A stretch of 60,003 nucleotides of DNA. It comes from JAWLHA01 sp041690535 (GTDB lineage: Bacteria; Pseudomonadota; Gammaproteobacteria; Thiohalomonadales; Thiohalomonadaceae). This document shows positions 36,423-43,754 of this stretch, piece after piece. The notes beneath the pieces were generated by a model. That model saw nothing but the letters and a program-made list of their open reading frames with translations, was not told the DNA's origin and made no database searches. Position 1 is the first letter of the stretch. Each line of letters opens with the position of its first letter. The position numbers and the translations under genes were made by a program. The stretch is from assembly GCA_041690535.1 (NCBI GenBank), contig JAWLHA010000023.1:1-60003 (forward strand), in the 5' to 3' direction.

Positions 36423-37637
36423 ATGGCTGTAGGTTACGAGGGGTTGCCGGCGCTCCATTCGGTGCCGGGGGTTCGTTTGGGCACGGCCTCGGCGAGTATC
36501 AAGAAACCGGGTCGACGTGATGTGGTGGTCATCGAGATCGCGCCCGGGAGCGGTGTGGCCGCCGTTTTCACCCGCAACGCCTTTTGCGCGGCCCCGGTGA
36601 CCGTGGCGCGCGACCATCTGGCCCAGACGGCACCGCGCTACCTGCTGGTGAACACCGGCAATGCCAACGCCGGAACCGGCAAGCAGGGGCTGGAGGATGC
36701 ACGGCGCTGCTGCGCCGCCTTGGCCGAGACGGTGGGTTGTCGCCCCGAAGAGGTCCTGCCCTTCTCCACCGGCGTGATTGGCGAGCCTCTGCCGGTGGGG
36801 AAAATCACCGCTGCACTGCCTGCCGCCTGCGGCGAGCTGTGGTCCGAGGGGTGGGCCGATGCGGCGCACGGGATCATGACCACCGATACCGTCGCCAAAG
36901 GGGCTTCGCGCCGCCTGCAGTTGGGGGAGGGGACCGTCACCCTCACGGGGATTGCCAAGGGATCAGGCATGATCCGCCCCGACATGGCAACCATGCTCGC
37001 CTATGTGGCGACTGATGCGGAGGTCGAGGGCGAGCTGTTGCAGTCGATCCTCGACGAGGCGGTCAACCGCTCCTTCAATCGCATTACCGTGGATGGCGAC
37101 ACCTCCACGAACGATGCGTGCGTGTTGGTGGCCACCGGAGAGAGTGGGGTGAAGCTCGACACCGCCCATCCGGCCCTCGGGGAGTTTCGGCAGGCCGTGA
37201 CCGAAGTGTGCCAGCAGTTGGCGCAACTCATGATTCGGGACGGGGAGGGCGCCACCAAGTTCATCTCCATCGAGGTGGTCGGCGGAGCGAGCGAAGAGGA
37301 GTGCACTCAGGTGGCCTACACCATCGCCCACTCCCCGCTGGTGAAGACGGCCTTCTTTGCCAGCGATCCCAACTGGGGGCGCATACTCGCCGCGGTGGGA
37401 CGTGCCGGTTTGACGGATCTGGATCTCGATCGTGTCACCATCCATCTGGGTGATGTCTGCATCGTGCGCGAAGGGGGACGGGCACCCGATTATGCGGAGA
37501 CGGCAGGGCAGGCGGTCATGCAGCGCGAGGAGATCACCATTCGCGTGGACCTCTCTCGCGGGCAGGCTGCCGCAACCGTCTGGACCTGCGACTTCTCTTA
37601 CGACTATGTCAAGATTAACGCCGAATACCGGACTTGA
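36423..37637 (+). CDS. argJ: Bifunctional ornithine acetyltransferase / N-acetylglutamate synthase
   Basis: 404 aa N-terminal nucleophile enzyme of the arginine pathway. The autocleavage site region GSGMIRPDMATMLAYVATDA is clear (cleavage before Thr in ATML). NTGNANAGTG, TVDGDTSTNDAC and SDPNWGRILAAVGRAG are family signatures. Whether it is mono- or bifunctional cannot be read from sequence. The position after secA matches Pseudomonas-type gene order. Confidence 0.96.
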   Translation: MAVGYEGLPALHSVPGVRLGTASASIKKPGRRDVVVIEIAPGSGVAAVFTRNAFCAAPVTVARDHLAQTAPRYLLVNTGNANAGTGKQGLEDARRCCAALAETVGCRPEEVLPFSTGVIGEPLPVGKITAALPAACGELWSEGWADAAHGIMTTDTVAKGASRRLQLGEGTVTLTGIAKGSGMIRPDMATMLAYVATDAEVEGELLQSILDEAVNRSFNRITVDGDTSTNDACVLVATGESGVKLDTAHPALGEFRQAVTEVCQQLAQLMIRDGEGATKFISIEVVGGASEEECTQVAYTIAHSPLVKTAFFASDPNWGRILAAVGRAGLTDLDLDRVTIHLGDVCIVREGGRAPDYAETAGQAVMQREEITIRVDLSRGQAAATVWTCDFSYDYVKINAEYRT

Positions 37638-37645
37638 TCACCCGG

Positions 37646-38617
37646 ATGGCTGAGTCTCTCCATGCCGGGTTCCTGCACGTGGCCGCGGCCGTCATCCTCG
37701 ATGGGGCCGGGCACATCCTGTTGGCCCGGCGCCCGGAGCACCTGCATCAGGGGGGCTTGTGGGAGTTTCCCGGCGGCAAGGTGGAGCCGGGGGAATCGGC
37801 CATGCAGGCGTTGCGCCGGGAGCTGGAAGAGGAACTCGGAATATCGGTCACCCGAGCCCGGCCGCTCATTCGCATTCCCCATGCGTATCCCGATCGGAAG
37901 GTCCTGCTGGACGTGTGGCGCGTTGACGGCTTTACAGGCGAGGCGCATGGTCGAGAGGGCCAACCGCTGCGCTGGATCGCTCCCGAGGAGCTGGGGGCGT
38001 TTGCATTCCCGGCAGCGAACCGGCCCATTGTCACGGCCGCGCGTTTGCCGGATACCTATCTGATCACCCCTGATCCCGGCGGGGTTGGCGAGTGGGCCGT
38101 GTTCATGAGTCAGCTGAATCGCGCCCTCGAGGGTGGGATCGCCCTGGTTCAGTTTCGGGCCCACTCTCTCTCTGACGCCGAGTATGTCCGGCACGCGCGG
38201 GAAGTCCGTGCTGCCTGTGCGGTCCATGGCGCACGTATGCTGGTGAATCGCAGTCCCGAGGTCATGGAGGCCGTGGAGGCCCATGGCCTGCACCTCCCCT
38301 CCCGTCTCTTGATGGCAGCGCGGGCCAGAGCGATCGCAGCCGATCGCCTGCTTTCGGCCTCCTGCCACGACCTGGAAGAGGTCAAGCACGCCGGTACTAT
38401 CGGCTGCGATTTCGCCGTGGTCTCCCCGGTCGAGCCGACGCGCTCACACCCGGGGGCGGCCACTTTGGGCTGGTGCGGGTTGCGAGCGCTCACCGAACAG
38501 AGTTCGATCCCCATCTTTGCGCTCGGGGGCATGACCCCGGGCGACCTGGAGCAGGTCTGGAACCAGGGGGCGCAGGGGATCGCCGCGATCTCCTCCTTGT
38601 GGGGTGCGGACGCATGA
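37646..38617 (+). CDS. mutT: Nudix hydrolase (MutT) fused to ThiE-like domain
   Basis: 323 aa. Residues about 8-135 form a MutT-type Nudix domain with the Nudix box GGKVEPGESAMQALRRELEEELG; MutT removes 8-oxo-dGTP. Residues about 140-320 form a thiamine-phosphate-synthase-like TIM barrel (LVQFRAHSLSDAEY, LLSASCHDLEE, FAVVSPVEPTRSHPGA, IFALGGMTPGD). This fusion is known from gammaproteobacteria; whether the ThiE half makes thiamine phosphate is unclear. ATG at 37646 chosen; a TTG overlapping the argJ stop is possible. Confidence 0.9.
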   Translation: MAESLHAGFLHVAAAVILDGAGHILLARRPEHLHQGGLWEFPGGKVEPGESAMQALRRELEEELGISVTRARPLIRIPHAYPDRKVLLDVWRVDGFTGEAHGREGQPLRWIAPEELGAFAFPAANRPIVTAARLPDTYLITPDPGGVGEWAVFMSQLNRALEGGIALVQFRAHSLSDAEYVRHAREVRAACAVHGARMLVNRSPEVMEAVEAHGLHLPSRLLMAARARAIAADRLLSASCHDLEEVKHAGTIGCDFAVVSPVEPTRSHPGAATLGWCGLRALTEQSSIPIFALGGMTPGDLEQVWNQGAQGIAAISSLWGADA

Positions 38618-39054
38618 GAGGATTTCTCCTTGCGTCAATCTTGCTGATGGGCGGGTGTGGCGTCGGCCAGGGTTCGGCAGGTGCGTCAATCACCCGGCTT
38701 ACTATGGCCGGGCAATGCGACGCGGCGGAAGCGCGCTGCACTGCGGAGGGCCAGGAGATCCGTATGGCCCTGCAGCTTGGGCCGGGAGTCGTGCCCCTCC
38801 AACCCTTCCCCGCAAGGCTCGCCATCTCCGGGGAGATGGCGGAGCGCATCGAAGAGATTCAGATCGACTTCGCAATGACCGGCATGGACATGGGGATAAA
38901 CCGCTACCGGCTAGTCCGTGACGGGTCCGTGTGGAACGCCCCCGTCGTCCTCCCTATCTGCACGGTCGGGCGCTCCGACTGGATCGCCAGCGTCGCGGCA
39001 CGCACGGCGGACACGATCTATCAGGCGGATTTCAAGTTCCGCACCGAGCGCTAG
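38614..39054 (+). CDS. Small lipoprotein of unknown function
   Basis: 146 aa. Signal peptide with lipobox (ILLMGGC) then a small domain, likely beta-rich. Notable are the methionine-rich MTGMDMGINRYRL and a paired Cys (QCDAAEARC) plus LPICTVGRSDW. The M-x-M-x-x-N...W...LP-x-C pattern resembles periplasmic FixH/YtkA-like domains, but I do not recognise the family. It starts in an ATGA overlap with the Nudix-ThiE gene, so it is probably translationally coupled. Its TAG stop is embedded in a CTAG repeat boundary. Confidence 0.75.
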   Translation: MRGFLLASILLMGGCGVGQGSAGASITRLTMAGQCDAAEARCTAEGQEIRMALQLGPGVVPLQPFPARLAISGEMAERIEEIQIDFAMTGMDMGINRYRLVRDGSVWNAPVVLPICTVGRSDWIASVAARTADTIYQADFKFRTER

Positions 39055-39144
39055 ATAGAGCAAAGAACAGGTCAACGGAAAGTCGCCGATTTAGCCAAGA
39101 TGCCTTGTGACCCGCCGACCACCGACCACCGACCAAACCCCTAG
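39051..39144 (+). repeat. Degenerate left end of a CTAG repeat unit
   Basis: From CTAG at 39051 the sequence aligns, with scattered differences, to the first about 50 bases of the units that follow (agcaaagaacagg compared with agcaccgaacagg). It then passes into a short GACCACC tandem (39117-39134) and meets the next CTAG at 39141. It appears to be an older, decayed copy in tandem with two well-kept ones. Confidence 0.7.
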
Positions 39145-39368
39145 AGCACCGAACAGGTAAACCGAAAGATCGCCAATCGCAGCCAAGTTGCGCCGCAGGT
39201 GGCGGGGGCAGCGAACCGAGGCAGGGTGGATAAGCGCAGCGCAGGCAGCGAACCGAGGCAGGGTGGATAAGCGCAGCGCATCCACCAATTCGACGCCACA
39301 CGGTGGATGCGCTGCGCTTATCCACCCTACATGTTGGGCGCGTCGGATTTATCTGTTCGGTGCTCTAG
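39141..39368 (+). repeat. CTAG-bounded palindromic repeat, copy 3 (228 bp)
   Basis: Complete unit. Terminal inverted repeats of 16 bases (CTAGAGCACCGAACAG and its complement) enclose two copies of a 37-bp direct repeat (39207-39280), whose second copy forms the first arm of a hairpin. The arms are 39261-39286 and 39302-39327 (plus a few bases) with a 15-base loop at 39287-39301. It shares its right CTAG with the next unit. No coding potential beyond chance frames. Confidence 0.9.
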
Positions 39369-39629
39369 AGCACTGAACAGGTAAACCGAAAGATCGCCAA
39401 TCGCAGCCAAGTTGCGCCGCAGGTGGCGGGGGCAGCGAACCGAGGCAGGGTGGATAAGCGCAGCGCAGGCAGCGAACCGAGGTAGGGTGGATAAGCGCAG
39501 CGCAGGCAGCGAACCGAGGTAGGGTGGATAAGCGCAGCGCATCCACCAATTCGACGCCACACGGTGGATGCGCTGCGCTTATCCACCCTACATGTTGAGC
39601 GCGTCGGATTTATCTGTTCGGTGCTCTAG
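39365..39629 (+). repeat. CTAG-bounded palindromic repeat, copy 4 (265 bp)
   Basis: Nearly identical to the preceding unit but with three copies of the 37-bp direct repeat (39431-39541); the 37-bp difference in length is exactly one repeat. It carries the same hairpin and terminal inverted repeats. Its right CTAG at 39626-39629 supplies the TAG stop of yacG on the minus strand. Copies 3 and 4 abut through a single shared CTAG at 39365-39368. Confidence 0.9.
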
Positions 39630-39820
39630 TCAGATTCCCCCTCCTCCGGCTCCTCGGGCGGTTTCGGCTCTCCTGGAATTCGGTGGGATTCCGTTGCCCA
39701 CTCACCCAGATCGATGAGCTTGCAGCGTTCACTGCAGAAGGGGCGCCATTTGCTCTGCGGTGTCCACTCCACGGCTTTGCCGCACGTGGGGCACTTGACG
39801 AGGGTGGGTTTCTTGCTCAT
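39626..39820 (-). CDS. yacG: DNA gyrase inhibitor YacG (zinc protein)
   Basis: 64 aa. A four-cysteine zinc site, CPTCGK...CSERCK, in the order expected for YacG, followed by LIDLGEWATESHRIPGE and an acidic proline-rich tail. YacG binds GyrB and inhibits gyrase in E. coli. The ATG at 39820 overlaps the zapD stop (ATGA). The TAG stop lies on a repeat boundary. Confidence 0.93.
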   Translation of the reverse strand: MSKKPTLVKCPTCGKAVEWTPQSKWRPFCSERCKLIDLGEWATESHRIPGEPKPPEEPEEGESD

Positions 39821-40581
39821 AGGCTGCACGTGGACATTCTGAACTTCACTTCACCTTGGAGCTGCTCGCCCTTGCCCTGGCCAAACGGGAGGAACCGGAT
39901 GGTGAAGCGGTGCTTACCGCCGCTGATCTCCGCGAAACAGTGCAGTTCGGAGGCGACAAACACCCGGATCATCTGGAACGGGATCTGGGTGGGGAGGCTT
40001 TGCTGGTAGATGCCGGCCTCCGCCGTAACGGGCTTCGGCTCGGCACTATTGCGAATGAGCTTCAGGATCAGCTCTATCGGCTGGCGGATGGGGTCCAGGG
40101 TGGCAAACCAGCGGCTCTGGTCCTCCCGGCGCCGCTCCACCGGCAGTTCCAGCCAGCAGTGAAAGGCCGGCAGGTCGAAGTCGCAAGTACCGCCGGGGAT
40201 GGCCATGCGCTGGCGCACCGGGGTAAGAAACTCATCCTCCCGCAGCTGCTGCCCCGGCTGTCCGCTGAGTTCCCTCAGGGCGGTGCCAAGGTGCTCCAGC
40301 GCCTTGAGCACTGACTTGAGGCGAGTGTGGTCGACCCCCGGGGTCTCGAGGAGGCGGCCGAGATTGAGCCCCGCCCGTTCGACCTCTTTGATAAGCTCGG
40401 TCTTGATGTCGCCCCGGGCAAACACATCCAGGATCTCCATCAGGTTTGCGACGAAGATGCGGCTGTCCCACCCGGTTTCCCCCCCAAGAAAGTGCCTCGC
40501 CTGATTGAAGAGATACTCCAGGCGCAACAGGGTGCGTACCCGCTCGTTCAGGGGATGTTCATAGATTGTATAGCGCTGCAC
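39817..40581 (-). CDS. zapD: Cell division protein ZapD
   Basis: 254 aa DUF1342 protein that crosslinks FtsZ filaments. YEHPLNERVRTLLRLEYLF at the start is a clear family signature, and IPGGTCDFDLPAFHCWL lies mid-protein. GTG start at 40581. It is followed directly by yacG; coaE, usually adjacent upstream, is separated by about 440 bp that contain an inverted-repeat element. Confidence 0.94.
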   Translation of the reverse strand: MQRYTIYEHPLNERVRTLLRLEYLFNQARHFLGGETGWDSRIFVANLMEILDVFARGDIKTELIKEVERAGLNLGRLLETPGVDHTRLKSVLKALEHLGTALRELSGQPGQQLREDEFLTPVRQRMAIPGGTCDFDLPAFHCWLELPVERRREDQSRWFATLDPIRQPIELILKLIRNSAEPKPVTAEAGIYQQSLPTQIPFQMIRVFVASELHCFAEISGGKHRFTIRFLPFGQGKGEQLQGEVKFRMSTCSL

Positions 40582-41022
40582 GGCAGGGTCCGTCTGATCT
40601 GAGTTTCGCGGGAAAGGACCCTATTGTGGCCAACTGGAGGGCATCAAACAATGAAAAGAGGCCGATGAATCGAACAGGGTGGAAATGTGCCCGTCGGGCG
40701 GCCCGGGGCGACGTGGCGTACCGCCAATGTCAACCCATTGCGCCAATGGGAACCGCAGATTTAACCAAGAGCGATGTAAGTCCTTGAAAGTAGGTCGTCG
40801 GCCGCATGGATGGGTGCAAGGACGCACTTATGCCGCGGGAGGGCAGGATGCCCGAAGCGCCCGCGGCCATCGAGCGTACAGGGATGAAAGATGATTGGTC
40901 CTGCATAATCTTCACTCCTGACATCCCTGTCGGTCGTATTCACAGCGCACCTGCTTTCAAGGACTTACATCGCTCACGGCACGGCGGTGATGTAAGTATA
41001 CGTTTACCCTGGCCGATGCCGG
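40582..41022. other. 441-bp non-coding gap between coaE and zapD
   Basis: No credible gene. It holds a 7-bp perfect hairpin (CCCATTG-CGC-CAATGGG, 40734-40750), the nested palindromic element at 40771-40973, and about 50 bp before the coaE stop. The zapD promoter must lie within it, since coaE and zapD are both read leftwards and the gap separates them. Confidence 0.7.
40771..40973. repeat. 203-bp element with 24-bp terminal inverted repeats
   Basis: GCGATGTAAGTCCTTGAAAG-type sequence at 40771-40794 is matched at 40950-40973 on the opposite strand over 24 bases with one mismatch. A second inverted pair, ACAGGGATG at 40878-40886 and CATCCCTGT at 40922-40930, is nested inside, around a weaker inner palindrome. 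The centre holds a GC-rich tract (GCCGCGGGAGGGCAGGATGC). No reading frame looks real. Size and structure resemble a MITE-like or other folded intergenic repeat. Confidence 0.7.
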
Positions 41023-41649
41023 TCAGCCTCTTTGGCGGGCGGAGATTTCGAGGTATCGCACGTGCAGACGCCCGACCTGAGCCTCCAGCTCGGCCTCGGT
41101 ACCGTCGTTGTGGAGCACATCATCGGCCTGGGCGAGGCGTGCCTCGCGGTTGAGCTGCGCGGCGATAATGGCGCGCACCTCCTGCTCGTCCAGGCGGTCC
41201 CGCTGGACGGTACGCCGGATTTGTTGAGACTCCGCACAGTCCACCACAAGGATGCGGTCCACCGCACCCTGCCATCCTGCCTCGATCAGGAGCGGAATGG
41301 CAATGACCACATAGGGGGCGGTCAGGGTGGCAATATGCCGCTCCATCTGCTCGTGAATGAGAGGATGCAGGATGGCTTCGAGGTGCCGGCGCGCTTCCGG
41401 GTCACCAAACACCGCACGGCGCAGGGCGTGCCGATCGAGGGAACCGTCAGCGTGGAGCACCTCCGATCCAAATGCGTCGGCCACCCGCCGCAGCCCCGGT
41501 GTGCCCGGGGCGGCTACATCGCGGGCGAGTGCATCCGTATCGATGGTTGGGACGCCAAGGCCCGAGAACTTGCGGCAAACGGTGGACTTGCCGCAGCCAA
41601 TCCCCCCGGTGAGGCCCACCCGGAACAAGCGATCACCCCCCGGCGCCAA
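41023..41649 (-). CDS. coaE: Dephospho-CoA kinase
   Basis: 208 aa P-loop kinase for the last step of CoA synthesis. VGLTGGIGCGKSTV is the Walker A motif; TIDTDALARDV and IPLLIEAGW are family signatures. The best start is uncertain: TTG at 41649 overlaps the pilD end by 17 bases; TTG at 41628 or GTG at 41619, closer to the P-loop, are alternatives. The pilB-pilC-pilD-coaE order is typical. Confidence 0.93.
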   Translation of the reverse strand: MAPGGDRLFRVGLTGGIGCGKSTVCRKFSGLGVPTIDTDALARDVAAPGTPGLRRVADAFGSEVLHADGSLDRHALRRAVFGDPEARRHLEAILHPLIHEQMERHIATLTAPYVVIAIPLLIEAGWQGAVDRILVVDCAESQQIRRTVQRDRLDEQEVRAIIAAQLNREARLAQADDVLHNDGTEAELEAQVGRLHVRYLEISARQRG

Positions 41650-42514
41650 ACCAGAGGAGATACGCGCCCGTCAGTTGCTCACCCCACAGCAGGGCGATCC
41701 ACCCGGCGATGGCGATATAGGGGCCGAACGGTATGGGAATGTTGCGGTCATGGCCGCGCACCAGAATGAGGCTGATGCCGATGACGGCCCCGACCACCGA
41801 CGAGAGCAGGATGATGAGCGGCAGCGCCTGCCAGCCGAGCCAGGCGCCAAAGACCGCCATCAGCTTGAAATCCCCATACCCCATCCCCTCCTTGCCCGTG
41901 ACCAGCTTGAACAGCCAGTACACCGACCAGAGCGAAAGATATCCGGCGGCCGCCCCGACGATCGCCGCCTGCGGTCCCACGAAAACGCCCCCCAGGCTGA
42001 TGAGCAGCCCCAGCCAGAGCAGGGGAAGGGTGAGGTCATCGGGGAGCAACTGATGGTCGAAATCGATGAAGCTGAGCGCGATGAGGCCCCAGGTGAGTAG
42101 CAGGGCGAAAGCGGTCTCCCAGCCGAAGCCGAACCGCCAGGCGACCACGGCGCTCAGCAGCGCGGTCATTCCCTCGATAATGGGGTAGCGGGGGGAAATT
42201 GCTCCCCCGCAGTGGCGGCATTTACCCTTTTGCAGGAGATAACTGAGAATGGGAAAATTTTCCCGGGCTCCAATGAGGTGCCCGCAATGGGGACAGCGGG
42301 AGCGAGGGACCATGAGATTGAAGGGCCCCTCCCCAACAGGCTGATTGGGTTGGGTAAGCTCCTCGCATTGGCTGCGCCAACTGCGCTCGAGCATGATTGG
42401 CAGTCGATAAATGACCACATTCAAAAAGCTGCCGATCATAAGCGCCAGAAGCGCACTGACGATGATGAACGCCGAGGAACTCGCCTGCAAAAGGGCGATC
42501 AGAGAATCAAGCAT
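41633..42514 (-). CDS. pilD: Type IV prepilin peptidase / N-methyltransferase PilD
   Basis: 293 aa polytopic aspartyl protease. The cytoplasmic zinc site has two Cys pairs (CPHCGH and CRHCGG), and catalytic aspartates are in LSFIDFDHQLLPDD and GYGDFKLMAVFGAW. It cleaves and methylates prepilins and pseudopilins. It follows pilC by eight bases and overlaps coaE. Confidence 0.96.
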   Translation of the reverse strand: MLDSLIALLQASSSAFIIVSALLALMIGSFLNVVIYRLPIMLERSWRSQCEELTQPNQPVGEGPFNLMVPRSRCPHCGHLIGARENFPILSYLLQKGKCRHCGGAISPRYPIIEGMTALLSAVVAWRFGFGWETAFALLLTWGLIALSFIDFDHQLLPDDLTLPLLWLGLLISLGGVFVGPQAAIVGAAAGYLSLWSVYWLFKLVTGKEGMGYGDFKLMAVFGAWLGWQALPLIILLSSVVGAVIGISLILVRGHDRNIPIPFGPYIAIAGWIALLWGEQLTGAYLLWFGAGG

Positions 42515-42522
42515 GGCCGCAA

Positions 42523-43752
42523 TTACACCACTTCGCCCATCTTGAAGATGGGCAGGTACATGGCGACCACCAGTCCGCCGATGAGCACACCGAGAACCGC
42601 CATGATGATGGGCTCCATCAGGCTGCTGAGACCGTCCACGGCATCATCCACTTCCTGCTCGTAGAAATCAGCGATCTTTCCGAGCATTGTGTCCAACGAG
42701 CCGGCTTCTTCACCGATGGACGTCATCTGCACGACCATATTGGGAAAAAGATTGACCTGGGCCATCGAAGTGGTGAGGGCCGTGCCGGTCGCCACATCAT
42801 CGCGCATCTTTAGCACCGCATTGCGGTAAACGACATTACCAACCGCCCCCGCCACGGAATCCATCGCCTCCACCAGCGGAACGCCGGCGGCAAACATGGT
42901 CGACAGTGTCCGCGCGAAGCGCGCGATGGCCGCCTTGGTCAGGATATTGCCGAATACCGGCATCTTTAAGGAGAGGCGTTCGAGCCCTTCGGAAAACCCC
43001 TTTGAGCGCCGCTTCAGCTGCATAAACCCCCAACCCGCCAACCCCAGTGAGCCGAAGATCAGGTACCAATATGCCTGGAATACTTCAGACATCTGAATGA
43101 CCATCAGGGTGAGCGCCGGCAAGTCGGCCCCGAAGCCCGCAAAGAGCTCCTGAAACTGCGGTATGACGAAGATCAGAAGAATCGCCGTAATGACAAACGC
43201 CACGACGAGTACGGCCGTGGGGTAAAAGAGGGCTTTCTTGATCTTGCTCTTGATGGCCTCCGTCTTCTCCTTGTACGTGGCAATCTTGTCAAGGAGACTC
43301 TCAAGAATACCCGCTTGCTCCCCTGCGTGGACAAGATTGCAGGTAAGCTCATCGAACTGGCGGGGGTGCTTGCGCAAGCTGTCGGCCAATGGGCTGCCCC
43401 CCTCGACATCGCCCTTGACCGCCATAATCAGATTGCGCATGCTCGGATTGTCATGACCCTTGCCCATGATCTCGAACGCCTGTACGAGGGGGACGCCCGA
43501 CGACATCATTGTCGCAAGCTGCCGGGAAAAAATGGCGATGTCCTTGGCCTGGATCTTTTTCCCCTTGGGGCCGCCGCCGCCGAGGAGCGGTTTTGGTTTC
43601 TTGCGGACCTTCAGGGGATTGACCCCCTGCCGGCGCAAATCCGCCTTCACGAGTGCCACGCTGGCACCGCTGGTCTCACCCTTGACACGTTCCCCTCGCC
43701 GGTCCGTACCCTCCCAGGAGTAGACGTCCAGCCTTGCAACCTTCTCTGCCAT
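42523..43752 (-). CDS. pilC: Type IV pilus inner-membrane platform protein PilC
   Basis: 409 aa GspF-family protein with two homologous cytoplasmic domains and three membrane segments. FSRQLATMMSSGVPLVQAFEIM and ARFARTLSTMFAAGVPLVEAMDSVAGA are the paired family motifs; LDTMLGKIADFYEQEVDDAV is also typical. It couples PilB ATP hydrolysis to pilin insertion. Two bases after pilB. Confidence 0.96.
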   Translation of the reverse strand: MAEKVARLDVYSWEGTDRRGERVKGETSGASVALVKADLRRQGVNPLKVRKKPKPLLGGGGPKGKKIQAKDIAIFSRQLATMMSSGVPLVQAFEIMGKGHDNPSMRNLIMAVKGDVEGGSPLADSLRKHPRQFDELTCNLVHAGEQAGILESLLDKIATYKEKTEAIKSKIKKALFYPTAVLVVAFVITAILLIFVIPQFQELFAGFGADLPALTLMVIQMSEVFQAYWYLIFGSLGLAGWGFMQLKRRSKGFSEGLERLSLKMPVFGNILTKAAIARFARTLSTMFAAGVPLVEAMDSVAGAVGNVVYRNAVLKMRDDVATGTALTTSMAQVNLFPNMVVQMTSIGEEAGSLDTMLGKIADFYEQEVDDAVDGLSSLMEPIIMAVLGVLIGGLVVAMYLPIFKMGEVV

Positions 43753-43754
43753 GG

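Noticed and set aside
39207..39541. 37-bp tandem repeats that look like a small CRISPR array
   Set aside because: Repeats are adjacent with no unique spacers and no cas genes nearby; they belong to the CTAG-bounded element.
39032..39586. Several short frames translating as DKRSAST- or CAYPP-type peptides
   Set aside because: They come from the palindromic repeat DNA read in different frames and have no ribosome binding sites; they are chance frames seen at every copy.
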